Source: Alphaproteobacteria bacterium (GTDB lineage Bacteria > Myxococcota_A > UBA796 > CAJQPC01). From it: DNA of 64,000 nt. The notes under the pieces are model-generated. The model searched no databases. It was given only the letters and a program-made list of their open reading frames with translations, and was not told where the DNA came from. Shown here one piece after another: positions 33,280 to 40,997 of the stretch (positions are counted from its first letter, which is position 1; the number at the start of each line of letters is the position of its first letter). Both the position numbers and the translations under genes were made by a program. Location of the stretch: NCBI GenBank assembly GCA_020632795.1, contig JACKEV010000009.1, positions 846,892 to 910,891 of the forward strand, written 5' to 3'.

Positions 33280-34986
33280 TCATTCGCACGACGACCTTAC
33301 CCCCTCCGCGCCCTTGACCAGGGACGTGATGTCCTCGTCGTGCTCGTCGGTGAACCGGAAGACGATCACGCCGCTCGGCAGCAGCAGGACATGGTTCCCG
33401 CCGTGGCCCTGCATGTACGCGACCTCGGCGCGGCATCGGCCGGACCGGACGGTCTGGCTCCAGAACGCGTGGCGATACGACCGCTGTCCATCGATGGGGA
33501 ACCCGGCCCGATCCGTGCGCCCGAGGGCCTCGCGGATCTTGCCCCGGTGGAGCAGCTGCTGGCCCTCGTGCTCCCCTTCGTTTGCGATCAGCGCGGCGAC
33601 CCTGGCCGCCTGGTCGAGGGTCGGGCGCGCGCCGAAGCCCAGGTAGGGGATCCGGTCGGCGGTGTTCGGGTCTCGGGTGAGCAGCAGGTCGAAGTCCTCG
33701 GCCCCGATGGGCGCCAGCACGTCCCTTTGTACGAGATCCCAGTAGTAGACGCCCTCGCCCTCGCGCTGCTCGACCAGGTGCTGCAGGGCGCTGGAGAGCA
33801 CGAAGGTGTTGGTGGTGGCGTAGCGGAAGGCCTCCCCGGGCGCCTCCGGCGCGTCGCCCAGCCGGGCGATGTTCGCGATGGCCTGCGCGCGGGTGTCGGC
33901 GAGGACCAGCGGCTCGAAGAGCTGGTCCGCGTCCTCGCCGCCTTGGGTCCCCGTCACCATGTTCAGGGCGTGCGACAGCGTCACGCCCTGCCACTCGGGT
34001 CGCTCGGCGAGGGCCGGCACGTGGTCGGTGACGCGCTCGTCGAACACCTCCGCGCCGTAGCGCTGCGCGACGTAGAACATCGCCACTGCGGCGGCCAGGC
34101 TCTTGGTCACCGAGTACACCCCGTGGTGCATCTCGGCGGGGTAGGGGTGGGGCCCGTGGCGCGTCTGTGCGGGGTGGACGTACAGCGTGCCGTCGTCGAA
34201 GACCGCCCCGACGCTGGTGGACGCGTGGGTCCACACCGCCTCGTCGAACACCTCGGCGAGCGCGCCGTCCGCGTCCCAGTCTCGCAGGGGGCAGGTCGGG
34301 ATGCGGCTCGCCTGGGCCAGGGCGTGGGCGGCGAGGTCGTCCTGGAAGTCGGCGGGGGAGGCCGGGGCGTGGGTCGCCGGGACCAGCGCGCGGAGGTCGC
34401 CGAGCTGCTCGTCGTTGAGGTCCGCGGTCTCCTGGCTGCACTGCACGTAGGTCCCGGTCACCTGGTCGGCCTGGTAGGCGAAGGTCGCGACACAGTTCCG
34501 CACCTGGTTGAAGTACCGGTCCACCAGGTCGAGGGGGAACGACGCGCGGGTCCAGTCGCCGTCCTCCGCCTCGCGCCACACCGCCCCGGTCCCCACCAGC
34601 ACGTCCCAGTGGCTGGCCTCGTCGGTGCGGATCAGGCCCCGCTCGCGCGGGACGAGCTGCCCCTCGTGGGCCACCCACGCGAGGGTGACGGTCGGGAACC
34701 GGTCCTCGCCCGGATACAGCGCCCGCGTGGCGGGGACGTCCATCGTCAGCGTGGTCGCGTCCAACATCGTCGCGCCCGCGAAGGGCTCGACCGCGTCGGT
34801 GGCCCACGCGGGGCGGGCCAGGAAGCTGGTGTCGAGCAGCGGCGGGGTGTCCTGGCCGAGCAGCTGCTCGACCGTGAGCTGGTCGCGCGGCCGGGTGAGC
34901 TTCGGGCCGTCCCAGGGCTCGGGGGGCGGCGCGCAGCCGCTGGCCACGAGCAGGGTGAAGCCGGCGAGCGTCCGGAGCAGGGTCAT
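33280..34986 (-). CDS. Lipoprotein serine hydrolase of the beta-lactamase/esterase (class C-like) fold
   Basis: 568 residues. Lipobox LLVASGC (Cys18). The N-terminal ~230 residues are a separate, unassigned region. The catalytic part has SVTKSLAAAVAM (Ser-X-X-Lys, on the minus strand near 34115) and FRYATTNTF for the Tyr-containing second motif, followed by HLVEQ and later GHGGN near the end, in place of the KTG-type motif. This suits esterases, transpeptidase-like or 6-aminohexanoate-hydrolase-like enzymes more than true beta-lactamases. Likely exported and membrane-tethered. Confidence 0.82.
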   Translation of the reverse strand: MTLLRTLAGFTLLVASGCAPPPEPWDGPKLTRPRDQLTVEQLLGQDTPPLLDTSFLARPAWATDAVEPFAGATMLDATTLTMDVPATRALYPGEDRFPTVTLAWVAHEGQLVPRERGLIRTDEASHWDVLVGTGAVWREAEDGDWTRASFPLDLVDRYFNQVRNCVATFAYQADQVTGTYVQCSQETADLNDEQLGDLRALVPATHAPASPADFQDDLAAHALAQASRIPTCPLRDWDADGALAEVFDEAVWTHASTSVGAVFDDGTLYVHPAQTRHGPHPYPAEMHHGVYSVTKSLAAAVAMFYVAQRYGAEVFDERVTDHVPALAERPEWQGVTLSHALNMVTGTQGGEDADQLFEPLVLADTRAQAIANIARLGDAPEAPGEAFRYATTNTFVLSSALQHLVEQREGEGVYYWDLVQRDVLAPIGAEDFDLLLTRDPNTADRIPYLGFGARPTLDQAARVAALIANEGEHEGQQLLHRGKIREALGRTDRAGFPIDGQRSYRHAFWSQTVRSGRCRAEVAYMQGHGGNHVLLLPSGVIVFRFTDEHDEDITSLVKGAEGVRSSCE

Positions 34987-35137
34987 GGGAGCCTCCCTCG
35001 ACAGGTGTGACGTCGTGGATGAGGGAAGGCTATCTGTTCAGATTCGGAGGAGGTGGTGTGGAATTTCGCACTTGATATATGCAGGAATGCATGAGAGGAC
35101 CGAGCGCCCCCCCTCGATGGGTGTGGCGGCTGGTCGG

Positions 35138-36028
35138 TCAGCCCGGCCGGAGCCCCTCGGCCAGGAGGTCGAAGACCGCGCGAAGCCGACGGCTGGTGTG
35201 CACAGCCCGGTGGGTGGTGAGCCACAGGGGCACGGGCATGGGCGGCAGGACCCTGGGGATGCGCACCACCGCAGGCTCCGCGTCGCCCACGTGCTCCATC
35301 ATGAAGCAGAGCCCCAGGCCCGCGCGGCACATGGCCCACTGCACCAGGTGGTTGCCCGTGGCGATGGGGAAGTTCTCACGGGTGAGGGGGGCGCCCATGG
35401 CGCGGAGGTGCTCCACCAGCAGCTCGGTGCGGTCGAAGGCCAGCAGCTCGGCCCGGACCAGATCCTCGCCGGACTCGATCGGCCCGAGGCGCGCCAGGTA
35501 CGCGGGGGTGCCGTAGAGCCAGGCGCGGTCCTCGCGCACCTTCCGCGCCGTCAGCTCGGGATCCTTGGGGCGGTAGTTGCGCAGCGCGATGTCGGCCTCC
35601 CGCTTGCGCAGATCACGCACCTCGGCGGTGGCGACGAGATCGAGCTCGATGCCGGGGTGCAGCGCCCGGATCCGGGCCAGGATCGGGGGCAGCAGGAAGG
35701 CGCACTGGCTCTCGCTGGCGGTGATGCGGACCAGGCCCTCCAGGGAGCGGGAGCGCCCGGTGGCCGTCAGCGAGACCTTGCGCGCCGCGTCCCCCATGGC
35801 GCGGATGTGCTCGATGAGATCGAGGCCCGCCTCGGTCAGCTCGAGCCCGCGCCCCACCCGCTGCACCAGCGTGACGCCGAGCTCCTCCTCGAGGGCGGCC
35901 ACCTGGCGCCCGATGGTCGGCTGGGTGCTGCCCAGGGCGCGGGCCGCGGCCGAGTAGGAGCCCTCCTCGGCGGTGACGAGCAGGGCCCGGGCGCGGTTCC
36001 AGTCAAAGTCGATGGTCTTCCAATCCAT
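35138..36028 (-). CDS. LysR-family transcriptional regulator
   Basis: 296 residues from ATG 36028; a longer in-frame start adds residues without support. HTH: DWNRARALLVTAEEGSYSAAARALGSTQPTIGRQVAALEEELGVTLVQRVGRGLELTEAG. The effector domain follows (LVRITASESQCAFLLPPILARIRALHPGIELDLV). Divergently placed from the MDR gene at 36157, so it very probably controls that gene and itself from the shared 128-bp region, which contains AGCAC-AA-GTGCT and TGCATGCA dyads. Confidence 0.9.
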   Translation of the reverse strand: MDWKTIDFDWNRARALLVTAEEGSYSAAARALGSTQPTIGRQVAALEEELGVTLVQRVGRGLELTEAGLDLIEHIRAMGDAARKVSLTATGRSRSLEGLVRITASESQCAFLLPPILARIRALHPGIELDLVATAEVRDLRKREADIALRNYRPKDPELTARKVREDRAWLYGTPAYLARLGPIESGEDLVRAELLAFDRTELLVEHLRAMGAPLTRENFPIATGNHLVQWAMCRAGLGLCFMMEHVGDAEPAVVRIPRVLPPMPVPLWLTTHRAVHTSRRLRAVFDLLAEGLRPG

Positions 36029-36156
36029 ACGTTCATGTATAGCACAAGTGCTGGATTGCCCTCTGTTGTACACGTAGGTGCATGCATAGATGGAGGGTGT
36101 CAGGCAGCGATGGATGCCCCGGCTGCCAACTGACCCACCTCGCCAAGGAGTCCAGC

Positions 36157-37134
36157 ATGCGCGCCGCCATCGTCAACCAGTACGGAACCCCCGACACCAT
36201 CGAGCTGGCGGAGCGCCCGGCGCCCACCCCCGGCCCCACCGAGCTGCTGGTGCGGGTGCACGCCAGCCCCGTCACCCAGGGCGACCGCCGGGTCCGGGCC
36301 GGTGACTTCCCGGGCTTCATGGCCACGGTGGGGCGGCTCCTCATGGGCTGGTCGGGCCCGCGGGCGGCCGTGCCGGGCAGCATGTTCTCCGGCGTCGTCG
36401 AGGCCGTCGGCGCCCAGGTCACGCGCTTCCAGCCCGGCGACCGGGTCTTCGGCGCCAGCATGGACAGCGCCCACGCCGAGCTGCTCGTCATTGATCACGC
36501 CAAGGCGGTCGCCCACATGCCCGAGGGCGTCTCCTTCACCGACGCCGCGGCCGTGCCCTTCGGCGCGGGCACGGCCCTGCCCTACCTGCGGGAGCTGGGC
36601 GAGGTGAAGCCCGGCCAGCGCGTGCTCATCGTGGGCGCGGCCGGCGGCGTGGGCCGCTACGCCGTGCAGGTGGCGCGTCACCTGGGGGCGCGGGTCACCG
36701 CGGTGTGCCGCCGGGACCAGGAGGAGCTGGTCCGCGCTCTGGGCGCCCACGCGGTCATCCTCCGGGAGTCGACCGACTGGCGCGAGGCGGACGAGACCTG
36801 GGACGTGATCTTCGACACCTCGGACGTCTTCACCTTCGAGGACGCCCGCCCCCGCCTGGCCCCGGAGGGCCGCTTCCTCACCCTGGGCCTGAGCACCTGG
36901 TCGGGCGTGTGGGACCTGCTGCGCTCCAGCCGCTCGTCGGGCCAGCGGGCGCGGTGGACGGTGGTGATGAACAGCCAGGCCGACATGGAGGAGGTCGCGG
37001 GGCTGCTCGCCAGCGGCGCCGTCCGCCCGGTCCTGGGCCCGTCCTTCCCGCTGGCGCACCTGGCCGACGCCCACCGCTCGCTGGAGTCGCGGGCGGTCGA
37101 GGGCGACGTGATGATCGACGTCATCGCGGCTTGA
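36157..37134 (+). CDS. Zinc-independent MDR oxidoreductase, LysR-controlled
   Basis: 325 residues from ATG 36157, six bases after AAGGAG. MDR features: MFSGVVEAVGAQVTRFQPGDRVFG, cofactor loop VLIVGAAGGVGRYAVQVARHLGA, no zinc Cys. Predicted NAD(P)H:quinone or enone reductase. It is the third such paralogue in the window and the one paired with a divergent LysR activator. Confidence 0.88.
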   Translation: MRAAIVNQYGTPDTIELAERPAPTPGPTELLVRVHASPVTQGDRRVRAGDFPGFMATVGRLLMGWSGPRAAVPGSMFSGVVEAVGAQVTRFQPGDRVFGASMDSAHAELLVIDHAKAVAHMPEGVSFTDAAAVPFGAGTALPYLRELGEVKPGQRVLIVGAAGGVGRYAVQVARHLGARVTAVCRRDQEELVRALGAHAVILRESTDWREADETWDVIFDTSDVFTFEDARPRLAPEGRFLTLGLSTWSGVWDLLRSSRSSGQRARWTVVMNSQADMEEVAGLLASGAVRPVLGPSFPLAHLADAHRSLESRAVEGDVMIDVIAA

Positions 37135-37157
37135 GCGGGGCCCGTGGACCGGTCACC

Positions 37158-39536
37158 TCAAGGCTCCAGGATCCGCACCTCGCCACGGTCTCCGTCGACC
37201 TGGACCCGGTCACCGGTGCGGATGCGGCGCGTGCCGTCGCCCACGTTGACCACCGCCGGGAGGCCGTACTCGCGGGCCACGACGCTGCCGTGGCTGAGCA
37301 GGCCGCCGAAGTCCATCACCACCGCCGCCGCCGTCAGGAAGTGGGGGGTCCAGCCGGGGTCCGTGCTGGGCGCCACCAGGACCTCCCCCGGGAGCACCTG
37401 CGCCTCCGCGTCGCTGTGCAGCAGCACCCGGGCGAGGCCCTCCGCGACGCCGGGGCTGGCCCCGATGCCCCGCAGCGTCGCGCCGGACGCGGGCGGCGGC
37501 GGGGCGTGCGCCCGGGGATCGAAGCGGCCGACGATCACGGAGGGCGGGGTGACCGGGCGCCAGCGCTGCAGCGTCGCCCTCCGCCGCCCGACGGGGGCCC
37601 GCTGCCCCTCCAGCGCGGGCTCCAGCTCCTCGCGCTTCAGGTAGAACACCTCCTCCGGCGCGTCCAGCAGCCCGCGCTCCTGGAGGCGGCGGCCCAGCTC
37701 CAGCGCGGCGTCGCGGGCCAGGGCCAGGCGGCGCACGAGCTGGCTGCGGGTGTTCTCGCGGGTGCGCATGCCCCGGTGCGCGCGGACCAGCAGGGCGTCC
37801 AGCAGGGCCCGCTTCCAGGGCCAGCGCAGCGCGGCGCGGGTCTCGCGCTCGAGGGCCTCGCGCGCCGCGGCCCGACGCTCGGCCTGCGCGGCGGGGGCGG
37901 CCTCGGCGGGCGCCGCCAGCAGCCCCTGGAGCATGCGCAGCACCCGGTCCGGCTCCTCCCGCCAGCGCGGCAGCGCCATGTCGGTCTCCCCCTGGGCGTG
38001 GTGGCTGTGCTCCTGCATCCAGGCCCGCCAGCGCGCCCGCCAGGCCTCGGGCAGCGCCTCGAGCGCCACGGCCGAGGGCGCCTCTTGCAGCGCCTCGGCG
38101 CACCCCAGCTCCCTGGCCGCCTGGGCCACCGACCACAGGTCCAGGCCCGCCTGGGCGCTGGCCATGCCGCCTCGGGCGCTGGCCAGCCGCCGCGCCGTGG
38201 CCTCGGGGTCGTCCACCGCGCCGGCCAGCAGTCGGGGCAGAGCCATCGTGGCGGCCATGCCCACCGCAGAGGCCACGGCGGCCTCCATGAAGTAGGGCTC
38301 GCTGGTCATGCAGCGGTCCATCCGGGCCACCAGCGCGGCGTCCGCCAGCGCGGCGGGGTCGACCTGCGCGAGGCGGTCGGTGTCCGCGCGCAGCCGCGCC
38401 ACCGCGGGCGCCCCGCCGCGGCCGCTGTGGCCTCGAAGCAGGCGCCAGGCCATGAGCGCCGCGCCTCTGAGCGCCGCGCCTCGGCGCACGCCGAAGCGGG
38501 GGATGTGTGCCTCGGGCACCTGCGCGATCGCGTCGGCCAGCGCCTCCTCCTCCCCGCCCAGCAGGCGGCTCAGGCCTGCCGCGTCCTGGCTGCGCATCCC
38601 CGGGAGCGTGCGCACCCAGCCCATCACCGTGTTGAGGTTGACGTAGACCCGGCCGGCCACCAGCCCCAGGATGGGCATGCGGGTGACGTCCACGCCGAAG
38701 GGCAGGGCGAACACATCCAGCACAAAGGCCATGCTGCGCCGCAGCGCCCAGAAGGCCAGGGGCGTGACCACCTCGGGCAGCAGCTCGGCGGTGTTCACGT
38801 TGGACCACACCGTGTGCGCGTCCCCCTCGGGCAGGCCGGTCACCGGTCGGGCCTGCAGCAGCCAGGCCTGCCCGTCTGCGGCCCACTCCAGGTCGAGCGG
38901 GCCGCCCAGCGCCGCCTCGGCCTGCCGCGCCAGGGGCAGGAGCTGCGCCACGACCTCTGCGTCCAAGCAGGCGGGGCCGCTCTCCTCCAGCACCTCGCCC
39001 GTGGCGGCGTCCAGCAGCATGCGGTGGGGGGACACCCGCCCGGCGACCAGCGCGTCCCCCAGGCCGGGCGCGGCCTCCAGGGTCCAGCGGTCCCGCCGCC
39101 CGGACACGGGGTCGCAGGTGAACAGCACGCCCGCCACCCGGGCGGCCACCATGCGCTGGATCACCACCGCGACGCCCGCGTCCTCCAGGGCGTTGGCGGC
39201 CCGGTAGGCCCTCGCCCGCGCGCTCCGGGCCGAGCGACGGCAGGCCGCGATGGCCTCGGCCGCGGCCGCCGCGCCCTCGACCTGCAGGAAGCTCTCGTGC
39301 TGACCGGCCATCGAGGCGGTCGCGCCGTCCTCCCCGGGCGCGGAGGAGCGGATGGCCACGGGGCCGCCCAGCCGCGCCAGGACCTCCGCGAGCGCGCTGT
39401 CCTCCAGCGCCTCGCCTGCGGGCAGCACGCAGGCCGCTGGCACGGGCAGGCCGGCGGCAATCAGCCGGCTCAGCCCCAGGGCCTTGCCCCCGATCCGGGC
39501 CTCCTCCGCCTCGCAGGGCAGCCAGAGCGCGCTCAT
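37158..39536 (-). CDS. PEP-synthase/rifampin-phosphotransferase-like enzyme
   Basis: 792 residues. The ATP-grasp N-terminus has GGKALGLSRLIAAGLPVPAA, VAIRSSAPGEDGATASMAGQHESFLQV, GVLFTCDPVSG and DLEWAADGQAWLLQARPV. The C-terminal swivelling domain carries the phosphohistidine motif GGLLSHGSVVAREYGLPAVV (His749). The middle region begins NTAELLPEVVTPLAFWAL, as in rifampin phosphotransferases, which are of this size and two-domain order. It may phosphorylate an ansamycin-like antibiotic or another hydroxyl substrate; PEP synthesis is less likely given the missing third domain. Coupled (ATGA) to the TetR gene before it. Confidence 0.8.
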   Translation of the reverse strand: MSALWLPCEAEEARIGGKALGLSRLIAAGLPVPAACVLPAGEALEDSALAEVLARLGGPVAIRSSAPGEDGATASMAGQHESFLQVEGAAAAAEAIAACRRSARSARARAYRAANALEDAGVAVVIQRMVAARVAGVLFTCDPVSGRRDRWTLEAAPGLGDALVAGRVSPHRMLLDAATGEVLEESGPACLDAEVVAQLLPLARQAEAALGGPLDLEWAADGQAWLLQARPVTGLPEGDAHTVWSNVNTAELLPEVVTPLAFWALRRSMAFVLDVFALPFGVDVTRMPILGLVAGRVYVNLNTVMGWVRTLPGMRSQDAAGLSRLLGGEEEALADAIAQVPEAHIPRFGVRRGAALRGAALMAWRLLRGHSGRGGAPAVARLRADTDRLAQVDPAALADAALVARMDRCMTSEPYFMEAAVASAVGMAATMALPRLLAGAVDDPEATARRLASARGGMASAQAGLDLWSVAQAARELGCAEALQEAPSAVALEALPEAWRARWRAWMQEHSHHAQGETDMALPRWREEPDRVLRMLQGLLAAPAEAAPAAQAERRAAAREALERETRAALRWPWKRALLDALLVRAHRGMRTRENTRSQLVRRLALARDAALELGRRLQERGLLDAPEEVFYLKREELEPALEGQRAPVGRRRATLQRWRPVTPPSVIVGRFDPRAHAPPPPASGATLRGIGASPGVAEGLARVLLHSDAEAQVLPGEVLVAPSTDPGWTPHFLTAAAVVMDFGGLLSHGSVVAREYGLPAVVNVGDGTRRIRTGDRVQVDGDRGEVRILEP

Positions 39537-40267
39537 CGGGCCCTCGCCCCGTCCAGGAAGAGCGCGACCAGGCGGCGGGCCAGGGCCTCGTCGTCGCCGA
39601 CGGGCCCCATGAGGCCGTGCAGCAGCGTCGCGCCCAGGAGTGCCATGGTCAGCTCGTCCGGGTCGGCCGGGTGGAGCCAGCCCCGCTTCATCTGTCGCGC
39701 CATCCAGTGGGACAGCGCCGCGAGCGTGCCCATGGAGCGCCCTCGGGCCTCGTGCAGCGCTGCGAGCTGCGCCCCCGAGGCGGCCGCGCCGAGCTGCATC
39801 AGCCAGCCGTCCTCGCGGAGAACCCCCAGCGCGCCCGCCACCAGCCGGGTGAGCGCCTCCTGCGGCTCCGCGTCCTCATCCAGGGCCATCGCCCGCGCCG
39901 CCGCCCGCGCGCCCGCCCGCTCCATCAAGGCCGAGAGCAGCCCCGCCCGGTCGCCGAAGCGCCGGTAGAGCGTGGCCACGCCCAGCCCGGCCTCCGCGGC
40001 CACGGCCTCCATCGTCAACGCCTCCAGCCCGCCGCGCCGGGCCAGGGCCCGCGCCGCGTCCAGCGCCTGGTCCCGCACGCCCGGCGGGGTCGGGGGCAGC
40101 ACCACGCCCTGCTCCGCCAGAGCTGCCAGCAGGGCCTCCCGCGAGCCGACCTGGCGGTACAGCGTCGCCCGGGAGACGCCGGCAGCCAGGGCCAGCTCGT
40201 CCATGGTGAAGTCGCGGCCTCGTCTGGCGATGAGGGTGGCGGCGGTGTGGAGGAGATGAGATGACAT
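39533..40267 (-). CDS. TetR-family regulator with two tandem HTH domains
   Basis: 244 residues. Two complete TetR_N-type HTH units are visible: residues ~5-50 (AATLIARRGRDFTMDELALAAGVSRATLYRQVGSREALLAAL) and ~68-115 (ARALARRGGLEALTMEAVAAEAGLGVATLYRRFGDRAGLLSAL). A single helical ligand domain follows. No ribosome-binding site precedes the ATG, and the operator palindrome touches the first base of the start codon, so the transcript may be leaderless. Stop overlaps the PEP-utilising enzyme gene. Confidence 0.87.
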   Translation of the reverse strand: MSSHLLHTAATLIARRGRDFTMDELALAAGVSRATLYRQVGSREALLAALAEQGVVLPPTPPGVRDQALDAARALARRGGLEALTMEAVAAEAGLGVATLYRRFGDRAGLLSALMERAGARAAARAMALDEDAEPQEALTRLVAGALGVLREDGWLMQLGAAASGAQLAALHEARGRSMGTLAALSHWMARQMKRGWLHPADPDELTMALLGATLLHGLMGPVGDDEALARRLVALFLDGARAR

Positions 40268-40283
40268 GATAGGTAGTCTATCA
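40267..40283. promoter_or_regulatory. Palindromic operator overlapping the TetR start codon
   Basis: TGATAG and CTATCA (40267-40272, 40278-40283) are perfect arms around 5 bp. On the minus strand TTGCCC, a 16-bp spacer and GATAGA could form the promoter, putting the transcript start at or next to the ATG. Repressor binding would cover both. Confidence 0.5.
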
Positions 40284-40331
40284 CGATGTTCTCGTGGGGG
40301 GCAAGGGGAGCGCGTGGCGACGCCCCAAGGG

Positions 40332-40361
40332 TCGACCCGGAGGCGTCGCTGCTGCTACGAT
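40332..40361 (+). promoter_or_regulatory. Candidate promoter of the first 16-Cys protein gene
   Basis: TCGACC (40332-40337), an 18-bp spacer and TACGAT (40356-40361). Seven bases separate the -10 from the chosen ATG, the same distance as in the paralogue at 44968-44981. Confidence 0.45.
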
Positions 40362-40368
40362 GGCGCGC

Positions 40369-40857
40369 ATGAAACACAACGTCCTCAAGATGATGGTCGT
40401 CGGTTTCACCCTCGGAGCGCTGTGGTTCATCGCCACGGGCCCTCTCTTCCTGGCTGAGGTCGCCGCCAGCGACGAGGTCCCGGACCTCCAGCAGTGTGAG
40501 AGCCAGTTCGAGACGTGCAAGGCCGCGGCCGACAGCAAGAAGGAGAAGAAGAAGTGCAGGAAGAAGTACGATAAGTGCGGCTGCACCCATGAATGCGCTG
40601 TGCGCAGGGCTGCGACCTACGAGGAGGCGTGCGAGACCGCCGTGCGGCGCTATTCTGAGAGCCAGTGCGGCGACATCGACGCGGCGGACATTCCCAACGA
40701 ATGTGGTGGATCGAGTGCCTGCAGCGACAACGGTTCAGTGGAATGCCGCGCGACGCTCTATGACTGCGTGCGGGCCTCGTGTGAGCGTGAGCTGGTCAGG
40801 GAGTGCGTCGCCAATCAGACCGAAGGATGCGTGGTGGACTGCCTGGCAGAGGAATGA
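40369..40857 (+). CDS. Secreted cysteine-rich protein (16 Cys), paralogue of the 44981 gene
   Basis: 162 residues from ATG 40369; an ATG three codons earlier (40360) overlaps the -10. The hydrophobic N-terminus (VLKMMVVGFTLGALWFIATG) and AEVAAS form a signal peptide with likely cleavage near residue 33. A very basic segment (KKEKKKCRKKYDKCGC) follows, then 16 cysteines in the mature part. The paralogue has the same length, with every Cys in the same column. The best conserved block is DEVPDLQQCESQFETCKAAAD. Function unknown; an eight-disulfide extracellular protein is inferred. Confidence 0.75.
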   Translation: MKHNVLKMMVVGFTLGALWFIATGPLFLAEVAASDEVPDLQQCESQFETCKAAADSKKEKKKCRKKYDKCGCTHECAVRRAATYEEACETAVRRYSESQCGDIDAADIPNECGGSSACSDNGSVECRATLYDCVRASCERELVRECVANQTEGCVVDCLAEE

Positions 40858-40997
40858 TGGGACAGGGCTCCCGGACCGGGTCGATCGGCTTCGGCTTGCC
40901 GTGTCCGGGGGATGACGGGAGGCTGGGGCGAGTTGCGGCCCGCCGCTGACTTCGGATACCTTCCTGGGCCTCCTCCCTGTCGCCCGGCTGGTGACCC

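Noticed and set aside
36705..39968. 1087-residue plus-strand frame opposite the PEP-utilising enzyme
   Set aside because: Low-complexity His/Gly/Arg sequence; the minus strand carries ATP-grasp and phosphohistidine motifs.
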